A program made the position numbers and the translations under genes. A DNA stretch of 64,000 nt from Lachnospiraceae bacterium (GTDB lineage: Bacteria; Bacillota; Clostridia; Lachnospirales; Lachnospiraceae): positions 1-64,000 of the forward strand of contig JAFZQH010000032.1 in the NCBI GenBank assembly GCA_017550165.1. The letters run 5' to 3'. The notes below the pieces were generated by a model. The model saw nothing but the letters and a program-made list of their open reading frames with translations. It was not told the origin of the DNA and ran no database searches. This document shows, piece by piece, positions 1 through 8,474 of this stretch (within the stretch, counting starts at the first letter, position 1; every line of letters begins with the position of its first letter).

Positions 1-205
1 AATGTTCGGGAAGGAAAGCGCAGGTATTCCCGAAGAGATACTTAAACAAAACAAAGAGAGATGTGTAAGGATCCCCATGAACGAGGAGATAAGGTCTCTT
101 AATTTATCAAATTCAGTTGCCATAATGCTGTATGAAGCATTTCGGCAGCAGGGGTTTAAAAACATGGAGTTAACAGGGGATCTGCATCATTTGACCTGGG
201 ATTAA
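1..205 (+). CDS. trmL: tRNA (cytidine(34)-2'-O)-methyltransferase, 3' part
   Basis: Only the C-terminal 67 or so residues are in the window; the gene starts upstream. They carry the SpoU/TrmH-class knot motifs: an FGKESAGIPEEIL segment (motif 2 region, glutamate-Ser-Gly binding SAM) and RIPMNEEIRSLNLSNSVAIMLYE, cut here as IPMN..RSLNLSNSVA (motif 3 region, the SAM-binding trefoil knot). The length beyond motif 3 fits TrmL, which methylates the wobble ribose of tRNA-Leu isoacceptors. The stop codon sits at the foot of a strong hairpin. Related SpoU enzymes cannot be fully excluded without the N-terminus. Confidence 0.85.
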   Translation, partial: MFGKESAGIPEEILKQNKERCVRIPMNEEIRSLNLSNSVAIMLYEAFRQQGFKNMELTGDLHHLTWD

Positions 206-249
206 AAACGGGCATATATTAAGTTTAGAATTAATATATGCCCGTTTTT
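204..249. terminator. bidirectional intrinsic terminator
   Basis: A perfect 19-bp inverted repeat (204-222 with 231-249, loop GTTTAGAA) has a GC core (CGGGC) and A/T runs at both feet, so each strand gives a hairpin followed by U residues. It lies between the convergent trmL and glycosyltransferase genes and contains both stop codons. Confidence 0.93.
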
Positions 250-1112
250 GGTCTCGGTTTGTTTATCTCCGCCTGATTTTCGTCTCTTTCTTCCGGATGG
301 GCCTCCCACCGCTTAATGGCTATTTTCACCTCATTGGTAAGATCAGCCTTTTCAAAGTCGTCCTGCTCCTTTTGACTGGTTCCTATAGAAAGGGATCGAA
401 AACAATTCATCTTTTCTCTGTGCAGGGATATCATAGTATCAAAATATCCCGGGATGTACCGTGTGGATTGGGAGTCCTCAACTCTTTGGATGTAGCGCAG
501 CATAATGAGGGATGAGGTTGCTATCCTGCCGCAATGGGGCAGATAGGCGTAATTAAAGAGGCGGTCTTCCCCAAAGGTAACATCCTCCCTGAAACGAATA
601 CCATTTTCTCTGATAATGTCGGCCTGATAAAACTTGTTACAGTTTGAATATATAAGAAGGGCTCTCTTTCGGATATAATCATCGGCAAAGTCCGAGGCAG
701 AGGGGTAAACCCTGTCCTCTACGGTCCATAATTCCTCGGGGCAGCCCGGCACTTCACGCCTGATGCCGAAGATGCAGAGATCGTACCCACTTTTAAGCAA
801 ACCAAGGCCACTTCTTAAAAACCCGCCCATAAGGGTGTCATCGCAGTCTATAAAGGTGATATAATCTCCATTTGCCAGGTCAAGGCCTGTATTTCTGGTG
901 GCAGAAACTCCCCTATGGCAGCATATACTATATATTATATTCTTGTATTTATAGGAATACTCCTCTAATACTGCCGGGGTCCCATCGTTTGAACCATCAT
1001 CAACAAGAACCAGCTGACAGGTTCCGTCACACTGATCCAGTATGGGATCCAAGCATTCCCGGATATATCCTTCGCAGTTATACGTGGGGATTATTATTGA
1101 TAGTCTTGACAT
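231..1112 (-). CDS. family 2 glycosyltransferase (last gene of the RiPP locus)
   Basis: 293 residues. The N-terminus is a classic GT-A fold start: SIIIPTYNCEGYIRECLD, then VLVDDGSNDGT, GVSATRNTGL and the metal-binding FIDCDDT (DXD type). No membrane segment is visible, so it should act in the cytosol with a nucleotide-sugar donor. Its start overlaps the end of the upstream gene by 19 bp, indicating co-transcription with the peptide locus. Such enzymes often decorate cell-wall polymers, but this position also allows glycosylation of the exported peptide; that is inference from context only. The acceptor is unknown. Confidence 0.88.
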   Translation of the reverse strand: MSRLSIIIPTYNCEGYIRECLDPILDQCDGTCQLVLVDDGSNDGTPAVLEEYSYKYKNIIYSICCHRGVSATRNTGLDLANGDYITFIDCDDTLMGGFLRSGLGLLKSGYDLCIFGIRREVPGCPEELWTVEDRVYPSASDFADDYIRKRALLIYSNCNKFYQADIIRENGIRFREDVTFGEDRLFNYAYLPHCGRIATSSLIMLRYIQRVEDSQSTRYIPGYFDTMISLHREKMNCFRSLSIGTSQKEQDDFEKADLTNEVKIAIKRWEAHPEERDENQAEINKPRPKTGIY

Positions 1113-1900
1113 ATCTCACTTATCCAATACAATACACCAGCCAGGTCCCTTAAGAACTCGGCAGCATCGAAGCTATCCGGAGTAACAGTATTCTCATCAC
1201 TTGTTATTCCCACTACATCCAGAACAGCATTTATATGGTTTTTCAGAAGAAGGTGGGCCATCTGAAGGAATTGCCTGTTGCAGTAGCGGTTATTTGTAAT
1301 TGCTAAAAGGGTTGCCCCCTCCATAAGGTGGGCCTGCTTAAGGTAATACTCAAAGGTATCCCCGGTATCCGGACGCCGCCTGTCTGCCTCACTTTTAGGG
1401 GTAACAAATATCCGCAATCTGTCAGTATCCTTTCCGAAAACAGAAGAAAAGGCTTCCCGTAAAGCCTCATCCTCAGTATCAAAGGAGCCTTGATAAGCTG
1501 AAACTTTCCGCTCCCCATTTTCAATCCTTCGGTCTGTAGTAAGACCGTCGATGGTAAGAGTCTTCTCCCCGATCCACCTCGTGGCGCCTTTTGTGCGTTC
1601 AAAGCAGGCATTAAGCCGACCGCCCAGAACAAGGAGATGGTCATATTCCGTAAGCAGGGGTTTATTGATCCGGAAAAACCCCAATTCATCTAAGAAAGGG
1701 TAAAGGGCCGTTCGCTTTTTGCTATCCTCCACCCTTATGAAGCCTTCTTTCTGGTCCTTAAGAAAGGTCTCCCGGTCAGTTTCAAGCACATCAAAAACCC
1801 CGGCCAAAGCAGGGCTTTCCATAAACTCCATGCATTGATCCTTTAAAAGAGCGACCCGCCGGTAGATATCCGGTGTCTGTGGCATGGTAAATCGAAACAT
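1094..1900 (-). CDS. unrecognised protein of the RiPP locus (268 aa)
   Basis: I do not recognise a family with confidence. The protein is soluble, without signal peptide or membrane segments. It has an internal stretch YDHLLVLGGRLNACFERT and later LLAITNNRYCNRQFLQMAHLL that look like Rossmann-type strands and loops with glycines, faintly reminiscent of DUF218/YdcF-like folds, but this is weak. It sits between the 338-aa protein (28 bp upstream) and the glycosyltransferase (19-bp overlap), so it is part of the operon. A role in peptide modification, supply of a donor, or self-protection is possible but unsupported. Confidence 0.7.
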   Translation of the reverse strand: MFRFTMPQTPDIYRRVALLKDQCMEFMESPALAGVFDVLETDRETFLKDQKEGFIRVEDSKKRTALYPFLDELGFFRINKPLLTEYDHLLVLGGRLNACFERTKGATRWIGEKTLTIDGLTTDRRIENGERKVSAYQGSFDTEDEALREAFSSVFGKDTDRLRIFVTPKSEADRRRPDTGDTFEYYLKQAHLMEGATLLAITNNRYCNRQFLQMAHLLLKNHINAVLDVVGITSDENTVTPDSFDAAEFLRDLAGVLYWISEICQDYQ

Positions 1901-1928
1901 TATCTGAACTTCCTATTATGTCTTTCCT

Positions 1929-2945
1929 CTATTCTTTCGAGAACTCCCCGGCTTTCATAAGCAGATAGATCTTTGCCGGCACAAGCTTCTTTTTTTTCCA
2001 ACGCACCTTTATCCATTGGGGGAAGATACTGAAGGTAAGGTTCACATCTCCCAGGGGAAGAGAACCGGCATAGACTACGTCTAATGACTTCTCCCAACGG
2101 TCATCCGCGACATTCCATTTCCTTAACAGATTCATGTATTCCCTGCCCGGACCCTCCTTAAAGGAGGTTATAACAGCCCTTGGCTGTTCTATCGCAAAAA
2201 AGGTGGATAAAGAAAAAACATCCCCCGTAGTACCGTCGGGAAATATATCGAACTGGAATTCAACATCTGTCGGAGATATGGCCATGATATCCCTGATCTG
2301 CCCGATCATCTCATCATCGTAAGCCGTAAAATGCGCCGCCTTAAATGCACGCTCGATCCTTTCCGGATCTTCTGTGCAGGGGGCGATCTCCTCCTGCCCA
2401 AGATAGCCGCCGATCCTTAAGGGCAGTCCTTCGCGTCCTCTAAACAAGCCGAAATACGAAGGCTGCCAGCTAGCCGCAAGTCTCCCTGCCATTTCCTCAT
2501 ACAGCTTTCCATACAAGGGTTCTCCTATTGCTTGACAAAAACCACCGGCAAGCTCTGTATGGGATCTGGGCTCAAAAAGAACTCCTGCCTGACCCGGATT
2601 GGATGACCTGGTATCGATCTCGAATCCTCCGCTTACTTCCCGGTATTTTCTATGTGCGTCCCGAATGAAGCTTACTATCTTCTCGGAATCCTCTGCCAGG
2701 GGAGATGTAATGTAGGATCCTTCGTAAGGTTCTTCTGCCACTACAGTTAGGAATATATCCAGAAAAGGCTCTCCAAAAAGAGGGAATTCCAGATAAATAT
2801 CAGGAAAATCCCCCTTTCCCAAAAAATCGGGTATGATTTTTTTCACACGTTCCAGGCTGTCTCCAAACAACAGCTCTCCTCTGCCGCCTGAAGCGGCAGA
2901 AGCAAGCAGAAGCCGGAATGCGGTATTATTGTCGATGGTTCTCAT
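1929..2945 (-). CDS. unrecognised protein next to the precursor peptide (338 aa)
   Basis: No family recognised. It is a soluble protein with no signal peptide. Its start codon overlaps the stop of the precursor peptide gene by 4 bp (ATGA arrangement), so the two are translationally coupled, which is typical for dedicated partners in peptide loci. The sequence has several Gly-rich turns and ends in a Lys-rich segment (VRWKKKKLVPAKIY). Possibilities include a leader-binding, maturation or immunity protein; none can be shown from sequence. The 268-aa gene follows 28 bp downstream. Confidence 0.75.
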   Translation of the reverse strand: MRTIDNNTAFRLLLASAASGGRGELLFGDSLERVKKIIPDFLGKGDFPDIYLEFPLFGEPFLDIFLTVVAEEPYEGSYITSPLAEDSEKIVSFIRDAHRKYREVSGGFEIDTRSSNPGQAGVLFEPRSHTELAGGFCQAIGEPLYGKLYEEMAGRLAASWQPSYFGLFRGREGLPLRIGGYLGQEEIAPCTEDPERIERAFKAAHFTAYDDEMIGQIRDIMAISPTDVEFQFDIFPDGTTGDVFSLSTFFAIEQPRAVITSFKEGPGREYMNLLRKWNVADDRWEKSLDVVYAGSLPLGDVNLTFSIFPQWIKVRWKKKKLVPAKIYLLMKAGEFSKE

Positions 2946-3244
2946 TTAAAAAAATCAGCTCCGGTAATGCGGCCTTCTTCAAAATCCTTTGCCGGCCCAT
3001 TATCTGAAGGCACATCTTCCCGGTAATCACCACCGGTATTGCCAGGATCTCGCTCCCTTTCGAAAAAACTAGAGCATTTGTAGCATTTTCCACCGGCTAC
3101 CTCATCCAGGGCATCGTCCGGGAGCTCGATCATATTAGCCCTCAGGATATCCATGACCTCTTCTTCGCCGGTACAGCTTTTAAGCTTCTCTTTGACGTCC
3201 TCCGGTAAGTTTTTAAAAAATTCTGTTTTCATGAATTCTTCCAT
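2942..3244 (-). CDS. RiPP precursor peptide with Nif11-like double-glycine leader
   Basis: 100 residues. The first half is an acidic helical leader (FFKNLPEDVKEKL, then VMDILRANMIELPDDALDEV) ending in VAGG, the cleavage signature of C39-peptidase transporters and the hallmark of Nif11/NHLP leaders. The predicted core (about 48 residues) starts KCYKCSSFF and is otherwise Cys-free and rich in Asp, Glu and Gly. AGGAGG lies 9 bases before the ATG, which favours this start. A radical SAM/SPASM gene is directly upstream and a peptidase ABC transporter is in the same operon, giving maturation and export partners. Core boundaries and modifications are inferred. Confidence 0.88.
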   Translation of the reverse strand: MEEFMKTEFFKNLPEDVKEKLKSCTGEEEVMDILRANMIELPDDALDEVAGGKCYKCSSFFERERDPGNTGGDYREDVPSDNGPAKDFEEGRITGADFFK

Positions 3245-3258
3245 AATATGGTTCCTCC

Positions 3259-4743
3259 TTATATTGATTTATTTAGTAACTCTGTCAGTCTCTTGGGATC
3301 ACGGGAGATGAGCAGGTCTTTCCGCTCCCGGGGAGTATATATTGTAATCCGCTCCTTCAGGCTCCTGGTAAGCTCTCTTTCACCGGTTTCGTTATAGAGC
3401 TCCTGACAGACCTCTTTGGTTGCCTCGCGAAAGATATCCTTGTGCTCGCCACAATAATAAGATGTGAAATCACCTTTTTCCCTGTATGCCCCGGCGGCAC
3501 ATCCTCCTCTGCATGCGAAAACATAAGGACATTTAGCGCATTCCGGCATCCTGTCAACGGTTCTGGTATTCCATTTAAGTAATTCAAAATTGAAGGCAAA
3601 TTTACCCTTCTCTACATTGATCCGGCCAACCCGCATTTGATCCATAGCCACGAAATCCCAGCATGAATATAAAGACCCTTCCGGATCCACCATGATCATA
3701 TTGGACTCTGACCCACAAAAGGCATCAGAGGGATAGAAATACTCCTTGTTTTTTATAAGACTTCGGATCATTCCATATACAGTACTGTATATAGACACAT
3801 GATCCATGGCGTCTTTTTTTTCAAAACCATTTCGCATGAGCATATCCACAAGATCACTGCACATTACCCCATGACCCTTACCCGGATAATTCTCTCCGTC
3901 CGTGGGAGCAAAATAATAACCGAACTGCGGATACTTGGTGAAGCCTTTCTCCACGAATATCCGGGGCAGTTCATGGACCTTTTCCAGATTAGCCGGTCCC
4001 ACATTAATACGAATATCTACGTTAATTCCTTTGGATAGAACAAGTCCTATATTCTCCAGGATCTTCTCATAGCTTCCTCCGCCGCCTGAGTATATCCTTC
4101 TCCTGTCATTGTCCTCCTTGACGCCGTCCAAGGTTATCTGCAGTTTTTTATACTTATATTCCGTCAGGATATCAATGAAATGGTTAAGATCATATCCGTT
4201 GGTCACGGCATCCAGTTCCAAATCGGCCTCAGTGGCTTTTTTTGAAATGTATCTTATGAGCTCAATATTTTCTTTTAAAAGAGGTTCTCCGCCATATAAG
4301 CCGACCCCGTCTACCTTGACCCCCCGGGCTTTCTCCTTATCTACCGCTTCAAATACGGCATCCACCATCTCCCTTGACATTGTCTTTTTAAGCCATTCTT
4401 CGCCGGCAGACAGCCTGTGTTTTTCATAGCAGTAAGGGCATCTGAAATTACAGTTATAGGTAGGAAGTATATAGAGACCAAGACTGCGCTCGGCATCGAG
4501 CCTTCTGTGTAACCCCGCAAATATGTCAAGATCTTCCCTTTCTATCTCGGGGGAGTCGGTTAAATGTCCCCTTGCAAGAAGGCGGTCCCGCTCATCCTCC
4601 GGCAGGGCTTTGGGATTTCCTGCCAGCATGGCTTTACCCACAGCAGCATCCACCATGTCCATGGCAATATAGAGCCCGTTAACCAGAAGGTAGTGGACCT
4701 CATCATCAAAGGGTATGATAATCTCATAATTGCTTACTTGCAT
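3259..4743 (-). CDS. radical SAM/SPASM peptide maturase
   Basis: 494 residues. The radical SAM cluster motif CNFRCPYC (C98, C102, C105) follows an N-terminal region of about 90 residues that probably binds the leader. A C-terminal SPASM-like domain has spaced cysteines (FCGS, SCWDF, CAKCPYVFACRGGCAAG, YYCGE) able to hold auxiliary [4Fe-4S] clusters. This architecture is that of sactipeptide/ranthipeptide and related maturases that cross-link Cys or side-chain carbons. It is immediately upstream of the precursor, which has a CYKC motif at the start of its core, so thioether formation is the leading hypothesis. Start ATG at 4743 directly follows the preceding gene's stop. Confidence 0.92.
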   Translation of the reverse strand: MQVSNYEIIIPFDDEVHYLLVNGLYIAMDMVDAAVGKAMLAGNPKALPEDERDRLLARGHLTDSPEIEREDLDIFAGLHRRLDAERSLGLYILPTYNCNFRCPYCYEKHRLSAGEEWLKKTMSREMVDAVFEAVDKEKARGVKVDGVGLYGGEPLLKENIELIRYISKKATEADLELDAVTNGYDLNHFIDILTEYKYKKLQITLDGVKEDNDRRRIYSGGGGSYEKILENIGLVLSKGINVDIRINVGPANLEKVHELPRIFVEKGFTKYPQFGYYFAPTDGENYPGKGHGVMCSDLVDMLMRNGFEKKDAMDHVSIYSTVYGMIRSLIKNKEYFYPSDAFCGSESNMIMVDPEGSLYSCWDFVAMDQMRVGRINVEKGKFAFNFELLKWNTRTVDRMPECAKCPYVFACRGGCAAGAYREKGDFTSYYCGEHKDIFREATKEVCQELYNETGERELTRSLKERITIYTPRERKDLLISRDPKRLTELLNKSI

Positions 4744-4745
4744 CT

Positions 4746-5912
4746 TCAGTGTTCCCTTTCTTCTTTCATTACTCCGTATAGTTCCAGATTACCGTTATGT
4801 TCCCTGTTGCAGGTGGAGCAGATAAGTATCTTGTCCGCCACATCGGGCATAATATCATTTGACAGGAAGCTTATCCTTTTTACCTTATCCAGCCAAAGCT
4901 GCCGCTTCTCATCTCCACTCCCTGCCGGAAGCAGGGTTTCTTCACTGTAAGGCTTTTCTAAAGCAGCAAACCAGGTGGCCTTATAAATGGTTCCTTCGTA
5001 GTTAAGATATATTTCCGGATGGATATCAAGTGTCATCTTATCTTTGATCTCGATAAGCTTCATGAACATGGAGACATCCTTCATATGATGGGCGGACAGT
5101 ATGAATATACCGTCATCGGGTAGTCTTGGCATACTGACCCCTCCGTGGACAGAAGCCTCATTACTGAAATTATAACACAGATAATACTCCGGATACTCCT
5201 CGTGATACAAGATGGGGTAATTAATAGGGGTATTCTCCATATAGACCCAGCCCACGGTATCGGGATTGATCTTCTTTAGTTCCTCAAGATCGATATCCGG
5301 CCACTCCTGCCAGTGCCCCTTCATCTTATGTCCGTATATGCTCATGAATATAAATCCGAGATCATAGGGATCGGGGCGTACTATGGAAGGGTCCGTGTAT
5401 TCTTCCAGGGTAAGGTCTTTTTGCTTCATTTCCTTTGCGGCTTCTACGCCTACATATCGCCAATGCCAGTGTTCGAAAGGGATATGCGTTACACATTCTC
5501 TGCCGGCGGGATATCTTAAGATGAAGCCAAAATCCGCAGCGTTATCAACAAGCCATTTATAATAAGGTCCCTTTTTGTCAAGGCCATCCGGGCTGTCCAG
5601 GTCCATTGCCAGACCTGTCTCATGTTCACTGCAGCCGGGCTTTGCCACTTTGCCGCTTTTGTTGCCTGCATAGAGTTCTGTCTGATAGTCTCTGGTCCGA
5701 TAGCCGCTTATTAGAATAAAGGCATCCAGCCCGTCCTTTTCCGCCTGTGCAAACATCCTGTTGGCAGCCTCAAAGCACTGTCTGTCTAATTGTATACTTC
5801 GGAAAACATAAAAATGCCGGGGTGGCATCTTCATGACATCCACCAGATCCTCCGGGATATAGTCATCTCCCAAAGGATGCGATTCATTTACAAGGATTAG
5901 ATATTTGTCCAT
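4746..5912 (-). CDS. fused M15 (VanY-type) D,D-carboxypeptidase and class B sortase, no signal peptide
   Basis: 388 residues. Residues about 1-160 are an M15B D-Ala-D-Ala carboxypeptidase: LVNESHPLGDDY start, SGYR, SEHETGLAMD (zinc H97, D104) and FEHWHWRYV (catalytic E147, zinc H150). Residues about 205-385 are sortase-B like: KINPDTVGWVYMENTPINYPI, AHHMKDVSMF (catalytic H275) and LICSTC (C368). The sortase arginine, expected in the position of N375, is not obvious. Both enzyme types normally work outside the cell, yet the start MDKYLILVNESH has no signal or anchor. It lies between the STAS gene and the radical SAM gene. Fusion of these two domains is unusual. Confidence 0.85.
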   Translation of the reverse strand: MDKYLILVNESHPLGDDYIPEDLVDVMKMPPRHFYVFRSIQLDRQCFEAANRMFAQAEKDGLDAFILISGYRTRDYQTELYAGNKSGKVAKPGCSEHETGLAMDLDSPDGLDKKGPYYKWLVDNAADFGFILRYPAGRECVTHIPFEHWHWRYVGVEAAKEMKQKDLTLEEYTDPSIVRPDPYDLGFIFMSIYGHKMKGHWQEWPDIDLEELKKINPDTVGWVYMENTPINYPILYHEEYPEYYLCYNFSNEASVHGGVSMPRLPDDGIFILSAHHMKDVSMFMKLIEIKDKMTLDIHPEIYLNYEGTIYKATWFAALEKPYSEETLLPAGSGDEKRQLWLDKVKRISFLSNDIMPDVADKILICSTCNREHNGNLELYGVMKEEREH

Positions 5913-5936
5913 ATTAAAAGAAATCTGCCTCTGTTA

Positions 5937-6263
5937 TTATTCTACTATATCCAGCATGTCGCAAAATCCCGTCAACTCGAATGTATCCATTATTACCTGA
6001 TTGACATGGAGGACTTTAACCTTGGGATAGTCGTTATCCTCCATGTACTGCTGGGCCGTAAGAAGGGTACGGAGTCCCGCAGATGATACATATTCCAGCT
6101 TGGCAAACTCAAGAGTTATGGTCCTTGTCTCCGGCAGTATCTCCTCAAGCTCCTTCTCAAATACCGGGGCAGTAAGGGTATCCAGCCTGCCCTCCAGTTC
6201 AATATAGAGATTGCCGTTCTCTAATCTCTTTGTGGTATTAAGCATCTGTTTTTCCTCCTTCAC
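5937..6263 (-). CDS. STAS-domain anti-anti-sigma-type protein
   Basis: 108 residues, the full length of SpoIIAA/RsbV proteins. It shows the STAS fold signature LEFAKLEYVSSAGLRTLL, in which the first or second Ser of VSSAG is the site phosphorylated by an RsbW-type kinase. The same operon encodes two SpoIIE-type phosphatases, one of them with an RsbW-like ATPase domain, so a complete phosphorylation switch is present. No sigma factor gene is in the locus. The internal ATG at residue 6 (MLNTTKRL) is also possible as start; TTCCTCC (AGGAGG on the minus strand) at 6252-6257 fits that later ATG less well than the first. Confidence 0.88.
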   Translation of the reverse strand: MKEEKQMLNTTKRLENGNLYIELEGRLDTLTAPVFEKELEEILPETRTITLEFAKLEYVSSAGLRTLLTAQQYMEDNDYPKVKVLHVNQVIMDTFELTGFCDMLDIVE

Positions 6264-6281
6264 GAAGCTTTCTGCAATTAT

Positions 6282-8462
6282 CTATTCCAGGCGCTGGCGC
6301 TCTACCAGTTCTGCAAAGAGGCCGCCCTTTTCTATAAGTTGGTCATAGGTTCCGTCTTCCGCGATATTACCCTTATCCAGCACCAGGATCCTGTCGCAGT
6401 GCTTAATGGTGGATAATCTGTGGGCTATAACCAGCCTTGTACACTTCAGGTTATCCAGGGCCTCCGACACCTGCTTCTGGGTCTTATTATCCAGGGCTGA
6501 AGTAGCCTCGTCAAACATAAGTATCTTAGGCTTAGGCGCTACGGCCCTGGCTATCATAAGCCGCTGCTTCTGGCCGCCGGATATGCCTCCCTGTCCCTCG
6601 GAAATGATGGTCGCCATCTTCATGGGCATACTTCTGATATCCTCAGCTATATCCGCAATCTCAGCAGCAAGCCATGCATCATCAAGTGTCAGATGAGGAG
6701 CAGAGATAACGATATTTGAATAGATATCTCCCTGGAAAAGGCTTCCGTCCTGGGTTACGGCTCCAATCCTCCGCCGCAGGGACCGGAGGTCTAACTTGGA
6801 CATGTCCCTGCCGTCGTAGTATATAACTCCCTTCTCCGGAGTCTCAAAGCCAAGAAGCAGTCTCATAAGGGTAGACTTTCCGCACCCCGTGGTGCCTACG
6901 ACAGCTACATATTCTCCCGCCTTAATGGTCAGGGACATACCGTTTATCACGTAAGGCATATTATCCTTATATTTAAAATATACGTTTGAAAGCTCAATAT
7001 TCCCCTTGATGGAGGTAAGTATTTCACGATTTTCCGAGGATTCCGGACGGGTCTTTAATATAGGCTCAAGCATTTCCATAATGGGCTTAACCTCGGCAAT
7101 GGAGACTGCTACCGAAGACAGGGTGGTAAAAGATCCCATGAGGGCACCGTAAGCCACATTAAATGCCATATATTCCGAAGCCGTAACCCCGGTCTTTACT
7201 GCCAGATAGTAGATCATTATGGTACCCAGCAGAGACACACCGGTGGTAATAGCCGTATTAACCTTCAGAAAAAGCGGGATATCGTAGGTTTTGCCTGCTT
7301 CTTTTGCGTAAGCTCCCGCCCATTTGGCAAAGGCTCTCTTCTCCGAGCCGGAAAGCTTGATCTTCTGAATACCGGTGATAAGAGCCAGCCCAAGGCCGGT
7401 AGTCTTGGCGTTGGCCTCCATAACAGCCTTCTTAACCCTTACCTGCATCAGGGCCGTAACCAGATTGATCACGAGGGTTATAATCATAACTGCCACTGCA
7501 GGCCATGTAAGGCCCGGGGCATATACAAATATCTGAACAATATAAAGAAGCGATGCCAAGGATGTTATCCCTATGGACATGACATTTTCAAGGATCAACC
7601 GGCTAAGCCTGGATGCGTTGGTGATCCTGGTCAGCATATCACCCGAGGAATACTTCCTGAATAAATTGGCAGGCAGGTTCATAACTCTGGCCATAAGGGC
7701 AGATTCTACTGCCTGGGCCGTCTTGGTCTGTATCCTGCCCAGTCCCATGCTCTTAACGGAATTAATAAGCATAGTGGAAATTGCCGCACATGCCAGGAAA
7801 ATTGCTGTTCCCGCTAGGTAATAACCGCTTCCGCTCTCCAGCACCGGACCGGTTAAAGCTCTTGTAACCAAGGGTGATAACATGCCCGTTAAAGTCACCA
7901 GGATAGTCAGGGCGATAAACAAGCCCACATCCCCTACGGAGAAACAGGAATTCATGTAGAAAAGGATATCTCTTATACCCAGCTCAGTCTGAGGCAGGGG
8001 GCGATAGAAGCATGTTGCCTCTTCTTTTAATTCCGATGCCGCCTTACGGTCTATGGTAATCCTGCTGCCTGTAGTAGGATCTACATACACATACCCTGAT
8101 GTATTCTTAGGGATCAGCGCCACGGGCTTGTCATCCTCTTTGGTATAAGCCAGAAGGGGCATATAAGAATCCTTGTACCAATCCCCTTTAAGCTCCGCCA
8201 TCCGGTACATGATGCCATGGGGGCGCATGCAGTATTCTATCTGCTCCTCCCTGTCATTGACGCTCTTGGGAACTACCGTGGGCTTAAAATGATAATATTT
8301 TAATATCTCGTCTATGGCTATGGAGGTTAGTATCCGGTCCTCCGCTGCCACACCGGAGTCACGTCTTCCCAGCACAACAGAAGCCATCTGGAAGATGGAC
8401 TCTTCAAAGACCTCCTGGTCATTCTTTTTTATTTGTCGTACCTGCTGGTCAAACCAACCCAC
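6282..8462 (-). CDS. NHLM-type bacteriocin export ABC transporter, permease-ATPase without peptidase
   Basis: 726 residues. A long soluble N-terminal part (about 160 residues) precedes six membrane helices and a C-terminal ABC ATPase with Walker A GTTGCGKST, signature SGGQKQR and Walker B ILMFDEATSALD. Absence of a C39 domain and the odd N-terminus match the second ABC subunit of NHLM peptide systems (TIGR03797-like). It follows the peptidase transporter gene at a 12-bp gap, and the two probably form a heteromeric exporter in the cell membrane. Confidence 0.92.
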   Translation of the reverse strand: MGWFDQQVRQIKKNDQEVFEESIFQMASVVLGRRDSGVAAEDRILTSIAIDEILKYYHFKPTVVPKSVNDREEQIEYCMRPHGIMYRMAELKGDWYKDSYMPLLAYTKEDDKPVALIPKNTSGYVYVDPTTGSRITIDRKAASELKEEATCFYRPLPQTELGIRDILFYMNSCFSVGDVGLFIALTILVTLTGMLSPLVTRALTGPVLESGSGYYLAGTAIFLACAAISTMLINSVKSMGLGRIQTKTAQAVESALMARVMNLPANLFRKYSSGDMLTRITNASRLSRLILENVMSIGITSLASLLYIVQIFVYAPGLTWPAVAVMIITLVINLVTALMQVRVKKAVMEANAKTTGLGLALITGIQKIKLSGSEKRAFAKWAGAYAKEAGKTYDIPLFLKVNTAITTGVSLLGTIMIYYLAVKTGVTASEYMAFNVAYGALMGSFTTLSSVAVSIAEVKPIMEMLEPILKTRPESSENREILTSIKGNIELSNVYFKYKDNMPYVINGMSLTIKAGEYVAVVGTTGCGKSTLMRLLLGFETPEKGVIYYDGRDMSKLDLRSLRRRIGAVTQDGSLFQGDIYSNIVISAPHLTLDDAWLAAEIADIAEDIRSMPMKMATIISEGQGGISGGQKQRLMIARAVAPKPKILMFDEATSALDNKTQKQVSEALDNLKCTRLVIAHRLSTIKHCDRILVLDKGNIAEDGTYDQLIEKGGLFAELVERQRLE

Positions 8463-8474
8463 AACAATCTCTCC

